Assembly (NCBI GenBank): GCA_017506865.1
Contig: JAFCMP010000047.1
Coordinates: forward strand, 124,001 to 188,000
DNA: 64,000 bases
Direction of reading: 5' to 3'
DNA from: Tribonema minus
Taxonomy: Eukaryota > Sar > Xanthophyceae > Tribonematales > Tribonemataceae
In this document: piece after piece, positions 22,700 through 32,512 of the stretch
How positions within the stretch are numbered: the stretch's first letter is position 1
Layout of the letters: each line of letters opens with the position of its first letter
Made by a program: the position numbers and the translations under genes
The notes under the pieces: generated by a model
Told to the model about the DNA's origin: nothing
The model's database searches: none
Seen by the model: only the letters and a program-made list of their open reading frames with translations

Positions 22700-25294
22700 A
22701 TGGACTTCTTTGCGTTCCTGCTGAATTTTGATCCGCGGTGGAGCAGCTGGAGCTGTGCTCGCAGATGCTTCATCGCCGCGAGCCGAGCGAATGCGCCGCA
22801 TACTGGCACGTACGTATCTGCCTGGACGCTACAACGCCTACGCCCCCGTTTAAGTGTCCCAACTTCTTCGTTGTTAGCACGAACTTCAACATTGACGAAT
22901 GCCTTCAACGCGCTGTTGCGCTCGGCAGTCCTCTGCGGTGGTGGCCGAGCATCTGCCTGGCCTGTACGGCTACGTCGAGCACATCTACGGCCCCGGCCGG
23001 GCCCCTTGGCTACAAATTGGCCTGGATGGGCACGCCGACGCCGCCATCATCCTCTCCCAACAGGGCGTGCAGCAGGGCGACCCATTGGGGCCGCTGCTGT
23101 TCGCGCTAGCACTGCGCGGCACCATGGTGGCTGCCCGCGCCAAGTTCCCGCAGCTGGCGCTTCCGGGCTACCTCGATGACCTCACCATCATGACGCCCAG
23201 CTGTGACGCGCCGGTGCTCGGCCACGTTGGCCGCGCGTTTCTGCTTCATACAACAGGCGCTGAGCGAGCTAAACATTCAGGTCAACGTCACGAAATGCGC
23301 GGCGCTGGTGCCGGCCTCAGGCGGCGCTCGCGAGCGCGCCGCCGCCGTCTTCGCCGCCGCCAATGTCCCCGTACCAGTATGTGACGACGGCATCACGCTG
23401 ATGGGGGTGCCGGTCGGCACCGAGGACTTCGTGCGCGCACACGTAGCGGCGACCCTTCGTGCCCCCGGCACCGACCGCCTGGTGGCGGAGCTGGTGCAGA
23501 TGGAGGATGTTCAGGCTGCCTTCTCGATTTTGCGACTTGCCGTCCCCGCCCGCGCAGGGCATGTCGTGCGCAACACGGCGCCATCCCTTACGCACGAGGA
23601 GCTACGGCGCTTCGACGCCATCACGCTAGCGGCCGTGGCGGCGCTGGCGCAGGAGCCATCGGCGGGCCTTACGCCGCCGGCCCACAAGGGCGCGCCGGCG
23701 GCTGGTGACGATTGCCGCGGCCCGCCGGCGGTTGCGGCGGCGGCGGCACCGCCCTCTCTGTGGGCGGCGGCAGTGGCATGGGTACGCGGCGCCGACTGGG
23801 GTGGCGAGGCCCCGGTGACGCTACTAGCACATCAGCAGGTACGCGTGCATCTGCGGCTGGGGAGTGGTGGCTTTGGCGTGCTGGGCGCGGCGCCGCGTGC
23901 ATGTGCCGCATTTGCTGCACGTACCCTCGAGTGCATGGGACCGGCACTGGCGTCGTTTCCAGTGGCGGCACGCAGCCGCGTCCTGGAGCACGCCCGCTAC
24001 GGCTTCACCTTCACTCATATAGCTACCTGCCTGCAGCAGCTGCGCAGCGGCAGCGATGATGCCGCAGCGGCCCTCGCGCTGCTCCTGCCCTCGGTCTGGT
24101 ACCAGGACTGGCGCCAGGACGACGGCGCATGGCGGGCACTGCGCGATCTGCTGCAACGGGCAGGCGGAGCTGCGGGGCTGGGCATGCGGACTCGCGCCGG
24201 CGCGCGCGCCGCGCTGCGCCAGCGGCGGCGCGCGAGCCAGGCTCTGCCCAGGCCCCGCCGGCCGCCGTGCTGCCGCGGCGTCAAGCCGCGCTATCACGGG
24301 TGCTAGACGCAGCGCTCGCCGCCACGCAGCTGCGCCGGCTTGACGCAGCAATGCTTTGGAAGCAGTCGCGGCGTGGCGCAGCGGCGCCTCTAAGGGGGCC
24401 ATGGGTTTCTTGGCGCAGTTGCCGAGCACTGACCCAGCAGAGACCATGTCGCCGCCAGAATTCCGCGAGACGCTGCGGCGCCACCTGGGCGTGGAGCGCC
24501 CCGCCCCCGCTGAGGCACGGTGCCCCAAGTGCCATAAGCCAGTGGACTCAGGTGCCCACCTGCGCCGCTGCACACAAGGGCTTAACGTCACGCGACACAA
24601 CTTGCTCGCAGACGCGCTCTTTCAGCTGCTCAAGCAGGTGGCCCACCTCCGCGGTCTCGACCAGGACACCCTTGCCCCCTTCCGCCGCTACGCGGTGCGC
24701 CACGGGTTCAACAAGTTCATGGACATCGTCTTCGGCAGCAACCAGGTTTGCCTTCCAGTCCCTAAAGTGCAGCCGAGCGCCGACGCGGTAGCGGCAGGCC
24801 GGTGCACTAAACTGCGTGGCGGCTTTGAAGTACTACTAGTAGCTTGTTGCATAGACGTCACTATACGTGACAGCTTATGTCCCTCCCGCCTCCGTCAGGC
24901 TCAACGGGGCGCGCGCGATGTGCAGCGCGTGCTTGAATCGGCTTCGCAGGAAAAGATAGACACATACGTAGTCTCAGGGGCCCTGGACCCCACTACACAC
25001 ACCCTATTTTCCGCAGCCTTTGACCACTTCGGCGCTATGTCACGCGACACCCAAGCGCAGCTACTCGCGCTCGCCAAGCAGAGCTCGCAGGGCAGCTACA
25101 ATCTCGCGCAGCGCATTGCCTTCTGGCGCCGCCGCACCTCCCTCGCGCTACAGCGCGCGCTCACACGTGTCGTGATCGACAACTGGAACGCAGTCATTGC
25201 CCCTGATGGCGACGTCAGCGCTTACCGCCGCATCGCACTGTTGCAAGTGCCGCGGCCCTCGCCGGCCAGCGCCGAACCGCCGGCCCCTCCGTAG
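22700..25294 (+). pseudogene. Non-LTR reverse transcriptase with RLE-like C-terminus, frameshifted
   Basis: Hallmarks in order: TNAFNALLR (RT motif A region, about 22892), GVQQGDPLGPLLFALAL (about 23059), YLDDLTI (catalytic D-D, about 23166), the SELNIQVN...KCA thumb-side segment and GVPVG (about 23405). A Cys/His cluster (CPKCHKP...HLRRC...TRHN, about 24521-24600) and the endonuclease-like tail (ACCIDVTI...) follow, ending at 25294. The frame moves at about 22900, 23220-23280, 24230 and 24350, so at least four indels separate it from an intact ORF. RT family: the same RT plus restriction-like endonuclease type as the element at 27.9-30.7 kb, though clearly diverged from it. Its ends and target-site duplication were not found. 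Confidence 0.75.
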
Positions 25295-25619
25295 ATTTAG
25301 TTATTGCCCGATTTATTGTGCTCAGCCCATGCGGTCCAGGACATAATATACAACTTCAACAAAACAGATCTTGTGGCCTATCGCCCGGTAAAAACAAGCA
25401 TGTGTAGCTACATGCGCTACAGCGCTACAGCGCACTATTGGCGAGCTCGCGCCAGCTAGGAAAGACTGCTCGATATTATATATTATTCGTACACATCCGC
25501 AGCGCGCCTATGCTGAGAAACTTCTGCGACATGCGATACTGCGGCTCTGCGACTATATTGTCAGTACTGCGAACCAATCTCCGCCTTGAGAGATCAAGGC
25601 TCCGCTCCCAACGCGAGGA

Positions 25620-26550
25620 GCTTGGCGAGCCTGTATGAGTGCAGCAGCCAGAAACGGGCGCCGCGCCGCAGCAGCAGCGCCTGCGGCACGCGCGCGCGCT
25701 GATCCTCCAGGCGCCGTATTGCCTCGTAGAGGACGGCGTGCGCCTCACGGTAGTTGCCCAAGGCGCGCGCATGAGCGGTTAGGGTTAGGACTAGGGTTAG
25801 AACAGGGTCGGGGTTAGGGTTTGGTTAGGGTGACAAATAGAACAAAAAAAGCGGATTAGGCAGAGTGCTAGCAGCTGCCATCCGTTGAAAGTGGTCGTCG
25901 TAGGTTCTGCATCAGGTTCTGCCGCGTGCACGGTCAGGCTTGCGGGCAAGATTACGCGGATTGTCCGTCAGAAGGAGTACACGAGAAACTATCCTGCGCC
26001 TAGCAGCGCAAAGCAGTCGCAATGACCCAGTGATGACGGCAGCCGTCTCCTGTGGCGACCGCACGCAGCACAACAGTGCGCGCAGCAACGCGCTGACCGA
26101 TACATATCTGACCCAGGACCGCTCTGGCCAGCGTCATAGCACCACAAACTTCAACTGTGTGACATGCGCAAGTCGCGGCTGCCGTTCACGGCGCCGCCAC
26201 CCCTCAGGCATACAGCAAAATTGCATGCGCGCGCACCCGCTCCTGGCATGCAATGATGATGGCCGTATTGGCTACCTGCTGGTAGTTTCCGAGCGCGAGG
26301 TACAGGCGGTAGATGTGGTGGGGGTCCTTGAGGACGCCACCCGTCTCGCCCATGAGGTAGTCTATGAGGGTGTGCGTGAGCATGTCATTGCACGCCCGAC
26401 CACGTCGATCGCCGCCGCGACCGCGCCTCGCCGCGCTGCAGCAGCAGCTTGAGCGCTCGGTGGTGCTGCCCGCGGCGCATGCCGCGTAGTGCCGCCCCGC
26501 CGCGCCCAGGTCCCCCTGCGCCTCATAGTACCGCGCCACGCGCAGCACGC
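25620..26550 (-). pseudogene. IFT144: IFT144/WDR19 pseudogene fragment
   Basis: The - strand carries two exon-like blocks. Block 1 (about 26550-26244) begins ARYYEAQGDLGAA, continues in a shifted frame as GQHHRALKLLLQRGE, and after another shift reads DMLTHTLIDYLMGETGG, KDPHHIYRLYLALGNYQQ and TAIIIACQER. Block 2 (about 25767-25622) reads ALGNYREAHAVLYEAIRRLE, RARVPQALL and LLHSYRLAK. These match the C-terminal TPR-like region of IFT144 (WDR19), an intraflagellar transport complex A subunit needed for cilia. Between the blocks lies telomere-like DNA with no proper acceptor; a stop follows soon after block 2, and two frameshifts break block 1. It is therefore a dead fragment, flanked by retroelements. 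The intact gene must lie elsewhere if the organism is ciliated. Confidence 0.78.
25776..25832. repeat. Interstitial telomere-like repeat in the IFT144 fragment
   Basis: Degenerate GGTTAGGGTTAGGA/TTAGGGTT units abut the first codons of block 2 of the IFT144 fragment, where an intron acceptor would be expected. Confidence 0.75.
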
Positions 26551-26564
26551 GAAGCAGCAGCACC

Positions 26565-26635
26565 CTGGTCAACCATCAGGAGCACACACATTGGGTACTG
26601 TTGGTAGCGGTGCAGGTACAAGATCAGCACTATTA
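26565..26635 (+). repeat. Older dispersed repeat, 5' piece interrupted by nested insertion
   Basis: CCTGGTCAACCATCAGG...GGTAGCGGTG matches 7515-7595. The rest of this repeat resumes at 30717 (TATCTAATGTATC..., AACATGTCCGC(T/C)TGTGGACGTT), matching 7604 onward. The intervening 4.08 kb is therefore inserted DNA. Confidence 0.7.
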
Positions 26636-27856
26636 TACTTCCTCCGTCCCCTAAGTATTTTATATCATTGTCAGCTCAAGGCCAACTTCTGCATATCAAT
26701 GATTTAGATGATGGGTCCATAATCATGATGATAGCTGAGTCTCAAGCTTTCTGCTGATACCTTCAAAAGTTGAAAATTCCATGATGTTGACGTTCAAACC
26801 TGGTCACATGTGCAACTTGAAGACGGCATGCGCCCTACACGATACATCAGAGGGAGCGCTTGCTTGCAGCTGCTAATGATGGCACAAGGTCCAGAATTAC
26901 TACGCACACCGTGCCGCCAGGTGGTGCGTGAGGGTGGTAATCCGGCGTTGCATTCGGAGGTCACGAATGGAGCAGGTTGATAGGCAAGTGCCCGCAACTC
27001 ACTGCCAGCCCCATGCAATGAGGAGCAGACACTCGATCAGCCTTTGACAAGCAGCAAAGATAACGCACAGCTGCTACACGACCTGCTGATGTGCTGTGCG
27101 TGTCGCATACCGATGTTGTGTTCGGGGTGTACAGCTGCCTGCGACTGCAACTCTGCACGGGGGCTGCAGGCTGCGGTTCATCCCCTACAGCCCCAGCCGA
27201 GCTGTACGTCATGCCTGGCCTTCTAATAGTATTATACAAGCTATAGCAGTGACCTAAGCACCAGCAAGTTGGTGGTAGGTGCCTTCAAGGCCTCACTGCT
27301 GACACCTAGTGGCCAAGGCGGCGGATCACCTATGCCTTGGTAGAGCACTGGGAACGAGCACATCGTTCACGTAGCTGGTCGCTGAAATGTTGTATAGTAG
27401 CTTCATTGCCAGTATACTGCAGTTCCTGCACGTTGCAGCCTATGCCATGTGCATACAACCCTGTTAAAATGAAGAATACCCAGACATGCAGTTGAAGTTG
27501 CACAACCAATTCAAGTCGCTTGTGCCTTATGCAGTGTATGCAGTGCGTGCGGGGTCCAAACACGCTGTGAGCTGGTGCTGAATCCTGCCTCATGTTTGCT
27601 CTGTGACACATCAATACCCAGCATGTGTCAGTAGTTCTTGAACATCACTAGTGGCAGTGCAGCCAGGAGGTCATGTTGCTGATCTGCGGGAACACGGGCG
27701 CAATAGGCTGCGGATAAGTTGCTGTCACAAGAATTGGCAGTTTGTAGGCCCATCGAGGAGTTGAGCGCTGAGATATTGACACAAGCTGGGCCTGAGCCCA
27801 ATATTTGTATTTGCTTAGCAGTGTCTTCTCTGATGGCATGCTTGTCAGGCAGCATT

Positions 27857-30685
27857 GTACACCTGATGTGGCAGTTTGGCGTAGGGTACCGGTCTGGCGT
27901 CGAGCATGTGGCAGCGCGCGCGCGCGTGTGGCACGAGCTGTATGGCACCACAATCCAGCTGGACTGTGAGAACGCATTTAACTGTGTGGATCGCGCCGCC
28001 ATTGTGCGGGGGCTTATGCTCTTCTGTCCGGAGCTGCTCCCGCACTTTGAGTCCGTATACTGTGGTGACACTGCCCCAGAGATGCGAGTGGAGGTGAACG
28101 GTGAAGCTCGCATTATCTGCTCCCACCTAGGGTGCCAGCAAGGGGACCCTCTAGGGCCGCTGTACTTTGGAGTGGCAGCGGCCTTCCTACTCTTCTACCC
28201 TGATGGAGTGAATGCGACGCCCGGCAGTATGCCGGCCTACGGCCACAGCACAGCGGAGCCACCAGCCCCGCACTGCGCTTTCCTGGATGACCTCAACGTG
28301 CTGCAAGCTGCCTACTTCGACGATGCAGCGGCCGCTGGGGTGGCAGAGGTGATCCGTCGGCTTGCGGCAGGGGGCCTACGCGTTCGACCAGACAAGTCGC
28401 TGGCCATCGCCATGCGCGGCACAGTGTTTGATGAAGCGGCCAGAGCACGCCTGCGCGCCCTTGACATACCGTTTGTGGACGCCACCATGCCAGAATCCAG
28501 TCAGGGCTTTACGTCGGTCGGGGTACCGGTAGGGCACCCAGCCTATGTGCATGCTGCCATGAGCAAGCATCTTGTTGACGCAGGGACATGGCGATTGTCG
28601 TGGCAGCTAGCTGGAATGGCGCGGCATCACCTACAGGCAGCACAGTTCATTCTGCGCAGGTCACTGACGAAGCGCATGGGCTTCTTAGCTCGGGTCGTTG
28701 ACACGGCTTTGAGTGAGACATGGCTGCACGCATTTGACGGGTTCTGTGCATGGACGCTTGAACGCATGCTGCACCTGCACGGCTGCGCTACCGCGGCAGT
28801 CATGAAGTCACACCTGCTGGCCGCCTGCACTGCTGGTGACAATGAGGAAGCCAGCAGTGGCAGCGTGCTGGTATTGCCGCGCTTGGGCCCGCCAGAACTC
28901 ACGGACATCGCAGTGCCACTGCGGGCGTCACGGTTGCCGGAGCGACAAGGCGGTCTGGGCATGCCGCTTTTGGGGCTACTGGCACCAGCCGCATACACGG
29001 CCCAGGCATGCACAACACTGCGGCCTGCAATAATTCATGCCACTGTGGCAGCAGGGGCCCTGAGGCTCGGCACTGACGAACACGGCGCAGTCACCTGGTT
29101 CGCGCAGCACTCATGCGCAATACGCGAGGACCAGGGACTGCCGCCAATCATCGAGGCCGTGCGACGCTCTACGCGAGCGCTGACAGCTGATGGCGGCGAA
29201 AAATCACGCACAGCTGTGGCCGAGCAGCTCCCAGCATCGTTGCTACGGTGGGCAGCAGATACGACGGCCGCAGCGTCGACGCTCCCCACTGCGGTGCAAG
29301 CGATCTACGCCGCAACTGCCGTCACGGAGACGGGGACCACTGAGCCAGCCCCACACACCCACGGCATTGTGCCTGGCGCCGAGGCGGCCGCCGCGGCGGC
29401 GACCGTACCTGGCCCTCAAGCCGCTGCCGCGGCTGCCTCTTCCACGCCCGCTAAAACACAAACTAGCGCGGAAGAAAGCAGCTGCAGCGGCGGGCAGGAG
29501 GACGACGACGACGACTGGGAGGCCTATGCTGACGAGATCTGCAGGAAGGTAGTGCCCCGCCGCCGGCGCGGTCACTTCACGCACGGACTACAAGCCGGCC
29601 TTTCAAATGTTCTTCGACGTCAATACGAGGACTGCCTGGTGGAGGACCTAGAGGCTGCCTCGGCTGGTGCCATGGGCAAGCCGACGCAGGCTACACTTAT
29701 TGGTGACTCGCGTGACACCAGCCGCCGCCGCCAACAGGCTAGCGCGCGGGTCCTGGCGCAGCTGCGCAGCCAGCGTGCGTCCGGGGCAATGGCGTGGATG
29801 AGCGTGCCGCCCGCTGCCAATGACCGCCCGGGTGCGGCGCCCATGTCCAGTATGGCAGCAGCCACGATGGTTTTGGTTGCGATCTTTATAGACGGGTGGG
29901 GCATACAGGGCGAGGTGTGCCCATGGCGGTGCAGTGACGTGAGCCCCACCTCCACGCATGCGATCAGCTGCCCCAGCCAGCACATACGGGGGCACAACGC
30001 GACACACACTGCCCAAAAGCGGTGCCTACAGCGCATCTTGAGACAGCACCATGTCTCTATTGTCCGCAATGAGGACGCTAGCGTCTTCAAGGTACCGGGG
30101 TATCGGGCGGACACAGTCATCGACCCAGGGTGTCTGCACTTTAGCAGTGCATACCGTAACAAGGGAATAGTGCTAGACACAAGTGTGCGCGCGCCCACAG
30201 CGAGCTCGTACCTGACAGGCAAAACAAATGCCTCGAACACGGACGGCTATGCTGCTGGGGTGGGGGAGGACGCGAAGGTCAAGCACCACACCGGCACCTT
30301 GACGTCATCTTGGGCTTTTGTGCCATTCGTGCAGGAGTCGTACGGACGGCTGGGCAAGCAGACAAGCCTTTTTGTTAAGGAGTTGGCGATGCACTCAGCA
30401 CTGTGCTCAGGGGGGGGGAAGGCAGATGTGTTACGCAAGGCCGGGTTAGCTAAGCGTCAGATCTACATTGAGCTGAGCATATCGCTGGCGCGGGAGTTGG
30501 CGGAGCGCGTCATGGCATACACACGTGGAGCGCGAATGCTGGGCTGTGTTGCGGCGCCGGTATCCAAACTCCTAGGGCACAGCGCAGACTAGGCTGCTGC
30601 GTTGACGCAAGCTTTTCGATTGCATAGGCAACCCGGCCTCCCTTGGGCCTTTATAAATACAAGTCCATACGTACACCTGATGCGG
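27857..30685 (+). mobile_element. 5'-truncated non-LTR retrotransposon with target-site duplication
   Basis: Flanked by direct repeats GTACACCTGATG(T/C)GG at 27857-27871 and 30671-30685, of which the first 12 bases are identical. RT homology begins exactly after the left copy, as expected for 5' truncation during target-primed reverse transcription. The 3' end is ...ACAAGTCCATAC; there is no poly(A). A second, much shorter copy of the same 3' end lies at 56311-56426 on the other strand. Confidence 0.8.
27874..30592 (+). CDS. Reverse transcriptase with C-terminal zinc knuckle and restriction-like endonuclease
   Basis: The open frame runs to a TAG at 30592 (about 905 residues from the insertion junction; the frame is open upstream too, but that part is host sequence without an ATG). 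Motifs: QFGVGYRSGVEH, QLDCENAFN (motif A Asp), GCQQGDPLGPLYFG (motif B), FLDDLNV (motif C, FLDD instead of the common F/YADD), and KSLAIA. A low-complexity Ala/Pro/acidic linker follows (about 29300-29520). A Cys/His cluster comes next (CPWRC...HAISCPSQH...GHN, about 29918-29995). The last part is a PD-(D/E)xK-like module (RADTVID, VLDTSV, EDAKVK, then FVPFVQESYG). It copies and inserts element RNA. The fingers region is missing by truncation, so this copy cannot be autonomous even though the frame is open. Confidence 0.8.
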
Positions 30686-30716
30686 ACATAAAAATACTTA
30701 TGGGACGGAGGAAGTA

Positions 30717-31455
30717 TCTAATGTATCAGAGCTAGCCTGAAGTAACATGTCCGCTTGTGGACGTTGCAAACAATCACAAAGTAATGACAATGAACTGGTG
30801 CTGACGTTGTCATTTCTTTCATGTTCAAGGCCAATGAGTCGGCATCTCATCAAACGTCTTGGCACAGGCAACTTGCATTTTCATGGACACTTGCTGACAA
30901 TGACGGAAGCATTTAAAAACAATTGTTGCTTGTTGGTGGCTGCAGCAGTAAGAAGAACGCCTTCTTGCCCTTTAAAAAGAACGCCTTCTTGCCTTCTTCT
31001 CTGTGCATATGTGTCGCATTCACATCAGATGCGACGTTGCATCATGTTGTCATCACAAAACCTCAGGGACTCGCATTGCTGGAATTCAGAACCGTGTACA
31101 CACAGTCCTGCTGCTCACCGCCATGAAGTACGCACCCACTGTGTCATCGCCGGTAGCAGTAGCTTAGATGACATCATTGCACCACATACAAGGAACACAA
31201 CACAGTCCATGACAAGTAAAAGAACTTCAATAGAGCGCACCTGCAGTCACCAAAGTATACATTTACATACACTTGATTACCGCAACCATCAAATCAGCAT
31301 TTCATGTGATCGTGAATCGCCATTACAGACCATGTCATGGCAGGACACATATCCTGCATACTTCATGTACACTTCCTTGAAAATACACACACACCAGCCA
31401 GTGCAGCACGCTGGCGCGACTTCAAGTTGTTAACTTCAAGTTGGCATTGGCGCAG
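30717..31455. other. Older dispersed repeat (3' piece) and unassigned sequence
   Basis: About 30717-30900 continues the repeat interrupted at 26636. The rest holds only short overlapping frames. Two adjacent copies of CTTTAAAAAGAACGCCTTCTTGCC-like sequence lie near 30950-30995. Confidence 0.45.
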
Positions 31456-32512
31456 TCAGACCTCTGCGACGACACGATCCGAAGGCACCACAGCAACAGC
31501 CGCGCTTGTGGACTCCTGCTCCGCAATGGCAGCGCTGCCGCCCGTGCCCCGCACCCCCGCCTGCTGCTGCTGGTGCTGCGCCTCTGCTGCCGCTGCCGCT
31601 GCTGCTGCCGCTGCTGCCGCCCCCTCTACCTGCGCCGCGCCGCCGCAGTGCTTGCAGCGCAGCCGCCGCCCGTGCCTGCACAACGCGCCGCCGCTGCAAC
31701 ACCTACAGGTTCGGCGCAGCACTTGGTGCGCGCAGTATCGGCCCGGAGAGCACGCCTTGCAGTGGCTGCGTGCGCGCGCGTGCTCGCAGATGTTGCCGCC
31801 GCGGCAGTCCCTGCACTGCATGCGCTGGCGCGCGTGCATGCACATGCTGCCACCCTTGCACGCCGTGCAGCGGTGCTTCTGCTTACCGTGCGCGCAGTAG
31901 CTGCCGCTGCCGCACTCGCGGCACGAGACCTTCTGCCTGCCGTGCCTGCGCGCACAGAGAGAGTCGGTTGCGCGCTGAGAGCATGATTGGAAAGAACCCT
32001 GAGCAGATTAACGGCAGTGGCGTCACCTCCTATTGCTGCCACCACTCGAAGTCAGCGCATGAAGCGAGCACCAAGTACATCATTATGTTTGCCGTTGTTT
32101 GCGAACGCGTGTTGAACAGGGTGGTCATGGCAGTATTTTTTTCATGAACATGATTTTAATTAGCACTTTCTTTCGCACAGGCTCGCTTGTACCTGCAAAA
32201 GGCGCTGCCTCCGCAGTCCCTGCAGGCGCTCTTTCGCTTGCCATGCGCACAAGGCGAGCACGCGCAGCACTGAGACCGGCGCTTGCCATGCTCGCACTGC
32301 GGCTTGGGCTTCTGAATGCGCCGCCGCCGCTGCTGTTCCGGTACACCTTCACCCTCAGTGCGCTCCAGGATAGGTGTGTCATGCTCATCGAGCGCGAGTG
32401 GCTCTTGTGCCGTACTTTGCAAGTCAAAATTGCAGCCCTCATGATTCAGCAGAACATGGGAGAATCCCAGTTTCACAGCCCACGGCGGCTGTTGCTGCTG
32501 CTGCTGCTGCAT
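31456..32512 (-). CDS. CxHG-repeat zinc-finger-like protein (two exons)
   Basis: Exon 1 is 32512-32193, exon 2 is 31945-31456, and the intron is 247 bp with GT-AG ends. The phase 2/1 join restores an Arg codon inside a repeat (FC-R-HGRQK), which strongly supports the model. The product is 269 residues. An N-terminal poly-Gln run is followed by about seven repeats of the form C-x-H-(G/A)-(R/K)-x-(R/K)-x3-C-x2-C (for example CEHGKRRSQCCAC, CAHGKRKSACRDCGG, CRHGRQKVSCRECG, CAHGKQKHRCTAC, CMHARQRMQCRDC, CEHARARSHCKAC, CRHGRRLRCKHCGG), then poly-Ala and a Gln-rich tail. Each repeat has one His and three Cys, a plausible zinc site. Similar CxHG tandem repeats occur in predicted proteins of marine protists. 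The function is unknown; a role in nucleic-acid or protein binding is inference. Confidence 0.75.

Larger units (their letters stand above)
26636..30716. mobile_element. Stowaway-like TIR element containing a non-LTR insertion
   Basis: The left end reads TA-CTTCCTCCGTCCCCTAAGTA (26636 on). The right end, read in reverse, is CTTCCTCCGTCCCATAAGTA followed by a flanking TA (30715-30716). The inverted ends agree at about 23 of 25 positions, resemble the CTCCCTCCGTCCC-type Stowaway/mariner terminus, and are bordered by TA, the Tc1/mariner target. No transposase is visible, so the element was non-autonomous. Without the retrotransposon (27874-30670) it would be about 1.27 kb. The related empty site at 7602-7603 supports insertion at TA. 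Confidence 0.7.

Noticed and set aside
27719..27873. N-terminal ~51 codons of the open RT frame
   Set aside because: They precede the target-site duplication and are host sequence without an ATG; only chance keeps the frame open.
31456..32512. EsV-1-7 repeat protein
   Set aside because: The Cys/His spacing (C-x-H...C-x2-C) does not match the C-x4-C-x16-C-x2-H pattern of that family.
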